Assembly (NCBI GenBank): GCA_000222875.2
Contig: AFRD01000004.1
Location: 181,408 to 245,407 of the forward strand
DNA length: 64,000 bases
DNA from: Periglandula ipomoeae IasaF13
Taxonomy: Eukaryota > Ascomycota > Sordariomycetes > Hypocreales > Clavicipitaceae
Direction: 5' to 3'
Positions 55,773 to 64,000 of this stretch are shown one piece after another. Made by a program: the position numbers and the translations under genes. Under the pieces are notes generated by a model, which saw only the letters and a program-made list of their open reading frames with translations, made no database searches and was not told the DNA's origin. How positions within the stretch are numbered: position 1 is the stretch's first letter; every line of letters starts with the position of its first letter.

Positions 55773-57399
55773 TACACACTCATGTCGGCATGTCTAATAT
55801 AACCAGGCCCAAGCTTGGATCGGTAACGGCAAAAGCAGGTCTCACCGGGGAGCTCGGGCACCAGACGAAACGAAGCAGCGAGATGTGACCACCACTGAGC
55901 ATCAGAGGTGATATCTAAGGCCTGCCCCTCTATTCCATACACCAGTTGTTAGTCGCAAAGGTGTGAGGGAGAGAGTAAACAGCTCACGCCTATCAGCAAG
56001 CTGCCATCAGCCATCAGCCAAGGGATCCTTGGCGGGCTCCCCTGATCGGCACGTCTCGTTGGTTGGGCCGCATGCGAGCCTGCCAAATCAGCAAGGAAAG
56101 CCGATCCTGGACACATGTTGGTTCGACATGGGCAGAAGCGTGCGTGAGCGACGACTCGGGAAGGGCCACTCAAGACGAAGGGGAGGCGGCATTGAGAGCT
56201 CTGCAAGTGGGCCGAATGATGATGCTCTGGCTGGATATGTGACGGCAGCGCACATCGGATTGAGCTGGCCCGGAAATGCTTGCCGTCAGTTCCGTCTGAT
56301 TCTGCCAGGAATTGTATCGCCAACGCAAATGCTGTCGGCGGCCCGCCCAAGGCCGAATTCAATAATTCAATTGTTCGAAATCACCAGCGCGATGCAATGC
56401 CGTGACTGATGCCAACTCGTCACTTGTTTGTCTCCCGTGGCAAGTCCCGACGGCGGCTTTCCAAGTGCCAACTGACTCGAAGCGCTTCCCTCGTCAATCC
56501 GGGGCGGTGGGCCTCGCAGGTACTGTCACTGCCTGTCAGAAGCTTCCTCAGTCGCCTAACCCCTTCAAGCCCAAAGCCCAAAGCCCAAAGCCTTGTACAC
56601 CTGTCGGCGTTGCCCGTGCCGCCCGCAGAGCTCTAATGGTCTTTAGTGTCCACTAGGGAGCATTGATTGATTGATGCAGGTCGCAGATTAGCGCTCCTTC
56701 CTGGCCAGTAAATTGGAGGCATAGGCACTCGGTTGTGTCCATCGTTGTGGTGCCGATGAAAGAGGAGCCGCGTCTTCAGCAGTTGTGTCCGATTTCAATT
56801 CCCCATCGTTGACATCAAACAGTCCGGCCAGCCCATCTCAGCATCCACAACAGAATGAGATACATTCGAAACAGCCCTTGCCAGAAGTTCAATCTAGGAA
56901 CTTCGTGATTGTTCGCCAACAATACCCTAGGCACACCCACAATCCTTACCAGTTCTGTACACAGACATTGACAATCCAAAACCGTGCTATTGCGCAGCAA
57001 GCAGAGTTGGGGAGTGAGAAAAACATGGTAAGCCGCGACATCAAGCTTCACTCTGCAAAAATACTATGACATGCAGAGGGATTAAAAAAAAAACTATGAA
57101 ACATGCCTAGTCTTCTTGGATTGGCGATCGCAAGGAGCAAGAAAGGCATCTCGTGTCAAGCTGGACACTTTCGATGTTGCCTCACCCAGCACATAACCAA
57201 GGTTCAAAATCCACATAGCGAACCGTGCTCAGCTGCGCACTTGGCCTGGTAAAAACATTAAACAGTTGCTGGCCATGGACTATGGCAAGCCTCGACAAGT
57301 GCCACGACTGAAACGTCGGGGAGCTGTGTAAACATCTGGACATGCCGACATGGACCAAGTTGGAAAGCTCTAGTCACCAAATGTCAAATATTGGCGGAA

Positions 57400-57750
57400 G
57401 TGGAAACTGCCAGGCGGCTTGGGCGGGTCTGGGTCTTGACGTCTCGCCTCCCCTGCCTTGTTCTGTCCTGTCTGGTCCTGTCAGCCGGGCCAGCCAGACT
57501 CTTGTGCTCCCACCGGGATTGCTGGACTTCTGTGCTTGGGCTGCCACCCTCCACCAATCCAGCGCCTGTCGCCTCCATCGCCCACACCACTCCAGCACGT
57601 CCGCTCATGCAGTAATAATCCTTCCTACTTGACCCTTGAGCAGCCAGCTTGCACATTTCATCGAGTCGTACTCTCTTCTCGCTCACAGGCCACCTTGCCT
57701 GGCACATCCCTTTCTTCCAGGAAAACATATTGCAAAACTGCTACGCTTTC
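57400..57750 (+). promoter_or_regulatory. Pyrimidine-rich promoter/leader of the MAPKK gene
   Basis: The plus strand is enriched in CCT, CTC and TCC runs ahead of the MAPKK start at 58177, similar to the tract upstream of ste12. A long 5' leader is implied. Several ATG codons occur in it, so uORFs are possible if it is unspliced. Confidence 0.4.
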
Positions 57751-58176
57751 TTATTCGTATTTGCTGTGAGCCTTTGGAACTACAATTATTCTCATATCTG
57801 CCGCTTACACTCAAACGCTCGGAAATCCACTTCCGTAGCTTAGTCCCCTCTTCATCAGAAGAGCCCACAGGCCGTCATTCGAGACCAGCTTTGACCTCGT
57901 TTTTCCTTAGCATTTCATCGTGAAGGCCCTACTGGTTATTTCGACGGTGGATTCTCTCTAGTGTCTGATTACTGCCGTCAAAATCACGTTTCACGACAAC
58001 TCGGCCCGAACTCGACCAGCCGCCAGAACGGTATTTGCAGCTCCTTCACCCCTCGCACATTGGTGCCGCCTCCTTCGCCCCAACCAAGCAATTTTTCTCG
58101 CTCGAGGCAGCACATACGAGCAAACTGGACTTCATCAGACTCTGTCTGGCTGTCTTGGCTACCAAGTGTCGTAGTC

Positions 58177-60001
58177 ATGACAGACACATCCAGCTCCCAG
58201 CCGCAAGGCTCTGAATCAGCCGCTCAGAACGTAAGTGCGGTACTTCTGGGCAACTTCTATGAACCACAACTGTCTACTGCATCGATGATGGACTGACCAT
58301 TACTCTCTCTCTGATTAGTCAATATCGACTACTGCAGCGCCCGCACCAGTAATAGCTCAGCCTACTCCGAACGTCGTCCCTCAAATGTCCTCTCCAGCTC
58401 CAATTCTGCGACCAGCCATACCAGGTGGCCGTTCTGGTGGTCGAACCCCGAGACTCGGCCTGGCTATCCCCCCGTCTCCAAATGTGAAGGCTGTAGGCGG
58501 CCAGGCTGCGCAAGCCGCTCCCTCTCGACCACCACTACCTACCTTAGCCTTGGCCACTCCCATGGGTAGCCAAACGGCTCCATACGAGCATGCTCCGAGA
58601 TCACAAGGCGCCCAGCCTGGTCACTCGGCTGATGGTGGCAGCGAAAGTAGTGCTGCTCACTCGAGGTCTGACAGCTTCGGTCCTCTTGATGGCAGGGCTA
58701 GCAACCCTACATCGGCGGGATCCCAATTTTCTGCCCTTTCCTTCGCCTCTCAGTTTGGTATTCCTGTGACTCGTGCTCAAGGGACCCCAGACCCTGTATC
58801 AGCAGTGGGCTCTTTGATATCGGAAAGAAGCGAGGGCGGTGTTTCCATGGAACGGGATGGCAGCCTACAAGGATTAGATGCTTTTGACAAGCTGAGCTTG
58901 GAGAAAGCCAGAAACGCGGATGTCGAGGAGCTTGATGACGAAGGATGGAGAATTGCAAGCATGGAGAAGAGAATCGTCGAACTAGGAAACCTGGGCGAAG
59001 GAGCAGGTGGCGCCGTTACAAAATGCATCCTCAAAAGCGGTAAAACGGTTTTCGCACTAAAGGTGAGGAGTTGCACCCTTTGGTTGTGACGGGTGGTATG
59101 TTCAGCGTCCTAACTAACAGATCCTAGGTCATCACTACCAATCCAGACCCAGATGTTAAGAAGCAAATAGTGCGAGAATTGGGTTTCAACAAGGAGTGTG
59201 CGTCGGAGCATATATGTCGATACTATGGTGCTTTTGTAGATCCATCTACCTCGACAATCTCCATTGCAATGGAGTTCTGTGAGGGCGGCTCTCTGGACAG
59301 CATCTACAAAGAGGTGAAGCGGTTGGGCGGCCGTACGGGAGAGAAAGTCTTGGGCAAAATCGCCGAAGGCGTCTTGGGCGGACTTACCTATCTACACACG
59401 CGACGCATCATACACCGCGACATCAAACCTTCCAATATCTTGTTATGCCGAGATGGAGCGGTGAAGCTGTGCGACTTTGGGGTTTCTGGCGACTTCGGAA
59501 CGAAGGGCGAGGCTAACACCTTTATCGGAACAAGCTACTACATGGCTCCTGAGCGAATCACGGGCCAATCGTACACGATAACCTCGGATGTCTGGTCGAC
59601 GGGTGTGACATTGCTCGAAGTCGCCCAGCACCGCTTCCCTTTCCCAGCCGATGGAACTGAGATGCAGCCACGAGCCGGCTTGATCGACTTATTGACATAT
59701 ATTGTCCGGCAACCCGTACCGAAGCTCAGGGATGAACCTGAAATGGACGTTTACTGGAGCGACAACTTCAAATATTTTATTGAGTGCTGGTAGGACTCCA
59801 TCTAGCCACTATGCTCCATAAGTGCCAAACCGACTTTGCTAACATACTATCTTTAGTCTGGAGAAGCAGCCGAACCGTCGGGCTAGCCCATGGAAAATGC
59901 TTGAGCACCCATGGATGGTGGACATGCGAGCCAAGCGTGTGAACATGGTCAAGTATCTCTCTTTTGTATGGGGCTGGGATGAAGAGCAAGCTTCGGCATG
60001 A
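58177..60001 (+). CDS. mkk1: MAP kinase kinase of the cell-wall-integrity cascade (Mkk1/Mkk2 type)
   Basis: Four exons, 58177-58230, 58319-59062, 59128-59789 and 59857-60001, give 534 aa. The N-terminal half is Ser/Pro-rich and disordered. The kinase domain spans about residues 225-510: glycine loop LGEGAGGAV, catalytic lysine in TVFALKVITTNP, VRELGFNKECASEHICRYYG, catalytic loop IHRDIKPSNIL, DFG in KLCDFGVSGDFG, and activation segment EANTFIGTSYYMAPERI. The C-terminus reads WGWDEEQASA. The sequence closely follows fungal Mkk1/2, which is phosphorylated by Bck1 and activates Slt2/Mgv1/Mps1. A hydrophobic start is absent and a cytosolic place is expected. The acceptor at 59127 was chosen over the AG at 59120 because only it keeps the ALK|VITTN frame. 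Confidence 0.94.
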
Positions 60002-60611
60002 ATGCCCCCCGCCATCTCTGGTATCCCTTCTTCTGCCACCCAACATATACCCTCGAACCTCATTCAACTGCATGGCAAAGAGTCATATATACGAACAGCG
60101 TCACGATGTAATAGAGTTTGCACCCACGGATTGGACAGCGAATGAGGTCATGTATTCATATGACATGCAAAACCAGGAGCACAGACCTTGAAGCGACTAA
60201 CTTGGCAATTTTTTCTTTTTTTGGGTTTTTATTTATTCGATACACAGCCGAGAACTCATGAAAGTATGGCAAATATCACATCTTCACGAATGCTTGCACA
60301 AGCGAGACTATTACTCTATACGGAAAGATCATTGTTGTCTGCATCTAAGTCTTCATTGTCCATGCTTGAATTTTGTTTCTGTTGTTTTCTTTCAGTGGGA
60401 CAACCTTGTGTCTCCTCGACTTTCTTTTGTTGGCTTTTTGGGAGATTGAGCTTGGGTCATCATCGTCGGTTTCTTCATTTTATTGGGCTATTTTACTTTA
60501 TTATTGCACTCAAAATTTGGACAATTGGACAATGGAGCATCAATTCTGCTAGCAGGCGGTTTTGATATTACTTGCTGTTACATACTTCTTTCCAATATGA
60601 AGAACCAAATT
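60002..60611. other. Convergent 3' regions of mkk1 and pus7
   Basis: 0.6 kb, T-rich on the plus strand from about 60.2 to 60.6 kb, consistent with 3' UTRs. No gene seen. Confidence 0.6.
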
Positions 60612-62956
60612 TTATGAAGACGGATTCTCGTCGCGGTCGCGGTCGGGGCGGTCGCCCATGAGCTCTCTGAGCGTGACCGTTGCGTAGGCACTGCTTGCTA
60701 GCTGAAATTTGACCACGGCAGCTATTTTAGTAGGCTCCGCAGTCTGCTCCAGTGATACTTCCTTATCAATGCTGTTAGATTCTGCCTGCTCATTGTCGAC
60801 CGGGTTGTTTAAGCTCTCCGTTTTGACATCATCGTGGTTTGTCTTGGCCTTTTTGGCGCTTTCATCGCCGTTCTCGTCGGCATCATCACGCTTTCTCTTG
60901 CTTTCGCCGTCCAGGCCATTCGCCTGGCCCTTTATCAGATCCAAATCGGTAGGATGCATCTGCTCGGTATCATCTTCGTACAACCTGACTTGGACGCTGG
61001 GCTCAGCCAAGAATCGTTGCATGAGCTTCCTGTATCTACCCGGCAGGCTGAATTCCCTCCGCAACCGACGCATCTTGAGTGGGTCGAGGCCGCCGTTCTC
61101 TTCACGGCCCATGAATTCCTTGTAGAACTCTCCAATCTCGTTGTCCGGGTAAATGACGTCGTGGCCCGGCGAGGGCAAAACTACATCATAAATGGTGTAC
61201 TTTCCGGAGGAGGCTTCTTCCTCGGTTAATGCGCGGGCACGCAGAGGAGCATCCTCCTCATCTTCAATGGGGTTGATGATTTCATCGCCGTCTTGGTCCT
61301 TGGCTGCTTCGCCGGCGGGCGGTTGGGCTTCTGCGTCGACGATGACGAGATCGCCTTTTATCACGGTCGTGCCGTGTTGCGTGTACCGGAGACTGGCTGC
61401 GTGGTTCCATACGTGAGACTGGTAGGCGTGCAGATACATTGATCGAAGGCCGCGCGTGATATGTGTGATTGCGCCAGCAAAGTCGAGCGCGGAGTTCTTG
61501 CCCGAGCGCGTGAGATGGCGGAGGACACACGATTCTCCTGCGTACCGTCGGGGAATTAGCTTTGCGGCTCGGTCGTAGTCCTTGCCGGTTTGGAACAGCA
61601 TGCATGCTTGATGGCGGAGATACTCGTCTCGCTTGGACGGCTCCTCAGGGATTTGCCCGGCTTCTGCCTTGGCAGCCATCTCGGCATCGTACTGGAGGAG
61701 GGCATTGACGGCGCCCTCGAAGTCGTCGCGGAGAATGAGCTTGCCGATCTCGTGGGTTCCTACATCGTGGGTTCCGAAGCGCTGGTGGCCGAAGTAGTTG
61801 ATCCAGCCGTGGGAGGACATGTGCTTCATAGCCGACTCGACATTGTTCTTCATCAGGGATAGCCGTTCCCGCGGTGTGAGCGATGCGTCTTCACCGGCCA
61901 TTTTGCAGTTCTTCAGGGTGATGATGAACTCGTTGCCTTGCAGCTGGCCAAGGTAGATTGGCTCATCGGAGTACTCGTAGTCACCCGTCGCGATGCCCCA
62001 GAGCTTGCCGTTGAGGCCGGCCATGGCCCTCTTGCGCTGGTACCGCACCGAGCAGCGTTGCGTTGTCGATGCCCTGCGGTCCTTGGTGCCTGCGTACCCG
62101 ATGACCTGCGGCTTGACTCGGAGCAGCCGCGCGATCTGGCTGACTGCGTCCATGGTGTCGCGGTTGTCCTTGTACAGCGTGAAATGGAGATACTGCCCGA
62201 CTGGCTCATCATCGGGCTCACCGCGACGACCGCGGCTCTTCTTGGCGTTCTTCCTGGGCGGGATGTAGCTTGCGACGATGGCGCCTTCAGATCCCATGGC
62301 TGTGTCGATGCGGGACTTGAAGATGCGGCACACTTCGCCGTGGAGCTGGGCGCGCTTGGCCTTGTCGTCTAGCGGCGATGAGGTTGCCGTCTTGGACTGC
62401 TCGCCTGTCGGTCCGTTGCCGCCGTTGAAGAGCTGAACGAGGTCTTGCGCAAATTGATGGCTGGAGAGGTTCTCGAGAGCTGAAACGTCTTCAGGGACGA
62501 TCTTAATGGCGCTAGGCTCATCTTGTGATTTGGTTTCTTCCTTTGGCTTTGATGCTGCCTTCGGTTGCGTTTGAGCCGCCTTAGGGATTCATTAAGTCAG
62601 CATGAGTCTTGGTCTCTATGTGAAGGATGATTTATAGATGAATTCACCTTGTTGTCATTCTCAAGACCCAGTGTGTGGAGGTGGAGTACTGAACCGTCTT
62701 TTCCAATTTCGTTGACTTGAAAGTCAGAGAATCTATCATATGGTTAGTAAAATTTTGTTTTTTTTTTTTTTTTTTTTTTTAAAAGTTGTCGTTTTGCGCA
62801 AAATTGGCATGTAGAGCAAAAATAATGAGTCGAAGCCTACCTTACTCTCATGTCGCCTGTCCATGAACATGACAAAGGTGTAGTACGGTGAGTAATTCCA
62901 AGTGACTTGGCGTGAGACGGGCCCACGCGCACATTGTAGTGCTCTTTTTCAGCCAT
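60612..62956 (-). CDS. pus7: Pus7, TruD-family tRNA/snRNA/mRNA pseudouridine synthase
   Basis: Three exons, 62956-62841, 62732-62648 and 62579-60612, give 722 aa. The small N-terminal exons encode KSLGITHRTTPLSC and FSDFQVNEIG, the conserved TruD start. The catalytic Asp is in the motif VIGYAGTKDRRASTTQ, and NYFGHQRFG is present. A TruD insertion domain and the later motif MYLHAYQSHVWNHAASLR follow. An acidic, Lys-rich tail ends the protein. Pus7 isomerises uridine in UNUAR contexts in U2 snRNA, tRNA and mRNA. Intron 1 holds a TACTAAC branch site preceded by a 23-base A run (sense strand). All phases fit and the length is normal. Confidence 0.93.
62758..62780. repeat. Homopolymer run of 23 T (A on the sense strand) in pus7 intron 1
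   Basis: An unbroken T run on the plus strand falls inside the first pus7 intron, upstream of its branch site. Confidence 0.9.
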
Positions 62957-63722
62957 TTTGGCAATCTTGCGCTGCGCAATGCTCGTGAGAATGCGCCTTG
63001 CGACAGCTCGGTATAAGATACTCTCGGCCGTGGCTTTTCAGTGGCAGTCTCTGATGGGTGGTACCGGCAGTATTTTGCGTTTATAGTAGGCGGTGAGGGA
63101 CTACTCTGATGCAGGGTAGTAGCGACATTTCAGATGGCCGTTGGATGTCTTTCTCCGATTCTCTTTGCTCTATGATTATGGCATGAACGCCTATTGTTTA
63201 TTTTGACCTTGCCCCTGGGGCACCACTTCATTCATCAACTTGTCATGTTAAAGTGGTGTATATTGTCTACAAGGCGTCAATTCCGTTTGAGGCCGGAGAG
63301 GAATTGTTGCAGCAGCTACGCAACCTAGTTGAAGAATGATTGTCGCCATTTTGCAAGTTTTTGGATACGAAATTGTATTTTAGATGTAAAAAGACTAGAA
63401 ACGTTTAAAGACTAACACCTGGAATATCAGGACTTAGTAAACTCCGTATCCTGGACCCCGAATGGGATTGGTCTAGATAAAAGAGCGGGGCTGTGATCCT
63501 CCTGAATTGCTGTTCTCGTGAACAAACAGCTGAGTTCCAAGGCCATTAGAATCACAGCCTGGACTTCGCAGCATCTCGTCTCGTCAATCGTTGTCAAAAA
63601 GTCGGAATATGCCAAGACAAATTCGCCAAGGACGACTCCAGGACCTCGTCCTTTGACTACTTTAACGCTGTCGGGTCTTTGTCACGACAACGCAGCCAAA
63701 CACCCACCGAAGTAGCGCAACC
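62957..63722. promoter_or_regulatory. Bidirectional promoter region of pus7 and the permease gene
   Basis: 766 bases between two divergent start codons. I see no gene inside. Confidence 0.5.
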
Positions 63723-64000
63723 ATGACACCTGATGTAGAAAAGGGCCACAGTGCCCAATTGCATCCGAGTAAAAAAAATGTTTCGGAAACTGGCGCAGAC
63801 GGTGCGCAGTCTCAGTACATCCAAACGTCAAAACCACGAGGCATTCTCGCCAAGCTTCGCCGCATAGAAACGCGGATGGACACCAAGCTGGGCATAGAAT
63901 CTGACGCCATAGTACGAAAGCGCCCAGAGGAAAAGACGGATGTGTCCTGGACGGAAGAGCTCACGATGGCGCTCCTTTGGGCCAGCGGAACTATGAACAC
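63723..64000 (+). CDS. Purine-cytosine permease (NCS1/Fcy family), N-terminal part
   Basis: The frame opens at ATG 63723 (MTPDVEKGHSAQLHPSK) and remains open to the window edge, so at least 92 residues are visible. The segment GILAKLRRIETRMDTKLGIE, then SDAIVRKRPEEKTDVSWTEE, followed by the start of a membrane helix (LTMALLWASGTMN), matches the cytosolic N-terminus and first helix of fungal Fcy2/FcyB-type nucleobase:proton symporters. These import cytosine, adenine, guanine and hypoxanthine at the plasma membrane. The rest of the gene is outside the window, so introns and completeness cannot be judged. Confidence 0.75.
   Translation, partial: MTPDVEKGHSAQLHPSKKNVSETGADGAQSQYIQTSKPRGILAKLRRIETRMDTKLGIESDAIVRKRPEEKTDVSWTEELTMALLWASGTMN

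Larger units (their letters stand above)
54331..58176. other. Long intergenic region with a MITE and the MAPKK promoter
   Basis: 3.8 kb between divergent genes. I see a 225-base TIR element at 55548-55772 and C/T-rich promoter/leader DNA from about 57.4 to 57.75 kb. Several frames of about 70-150 codons lack any recognisable feature. No gene supported. Confidence 0.55.

Noticed and set aside
55682..55942. 86-codon minus-strand frame ending inside the right part of the MITE
   Set aside because: It overlaps the inverted repeat and AT-rich core and has no recognisable family, so I do not call a gene.

Overview
The window is nuclear DNA of a filamentous ascomycete, almost certainly a Sordariomycete and most likely in Hypocreales. 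The evidence is the single-copy fungal genes with short introns (about 55-110 bases, mostly GTAAGT-type donors and CTRAY-type branch sites), a Ste12 with two C-terminal C2H2 fingers (the filamentous-ascomycete form), and a uracil-5-carboxylate decarboxylase that reads like the Cordyceps/Metarhizium enzyme. No bacterial, phage or CRISPR signal is present. I recognise or support 25 protein genes, one of them cut by the right edge. No tRNA or rRNA gene is convincing.

Layout. 1-4244 is gene-free and ends in a pyrimidine-rich promoter/leader. 4245-6544 (+) is the transcription factor Ste12. 7101-9619 (-) holds two nucleolar/nuclear genes, Faf1-like and Swc5. 11904-13232 (+) is a secreted aspartic protease with a damaged C-terminus. 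15104-16830 (+) is a cytochrome P450. 17423-17962 is a possible decayed coding frame. 18783-26210 (+) holds a WDR70 homologue and a SNF2/Sth1 chromatin-remodelling ATPase. 27033-28392 (+) is an alpha/beta-hydrolase. 28583-30931 (-) holds the Phs1 dehydratase and an APH-family kinase. 31297-35323 is a divergent pair, thymine-7-hydroxylase (-) and uracil-5-carboxylate decarboxylase (+). 35396-48015 (-) holds a Cwf23-like J protein, a DUF2235 protein, a small hypothetical protein, a beta-lactamase-like esterase, IBA57 and an Ecm13-like acidic protein. 52699-54330 (-) is the DEAD-box helicase Dbp8. 58177-60001 (+) is the cell-wall-integrity MAPKK. 60612-62956 (-) is Pus7. From 63723 (+) a purine-cytosine permease begins and runs off the window.

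Most genes are housekeeping: ribosome biogenesis (Faf1, Dbp8), RNA modification and splicing (Pus7, Cwf23), chromatin (Swc5, SNF2), iron-sulfur assembly (IBA57), very-long-chain fatty acid elongation (Phs1) and signalling (Ste12, Mkk). The one functional cluster I can see is the thymine salvage pair: thymine-7-hydroxylase oxidises thymine to 5-carboxyuracil and the divergent neighbour decarboxylates it to uracil.

The most unusual signal is small lesions in three otherwise well-preserved genes. They are a 2-base loss inside the metal-binding His-x-His codons of the decarboxylase, an out-of-frame loss just before the last strand of the aspartic protease, and a missing splice-donor base in the DUF2235 gene. 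Each can be explained by real gene decay or by assembly error, and re-sequencing would separate these. There is also a probable 225-base TIR element (MITE) at 55548-55772 and a coding-like frame interrupted by two TAA codons near 17.4-18.0 kb.
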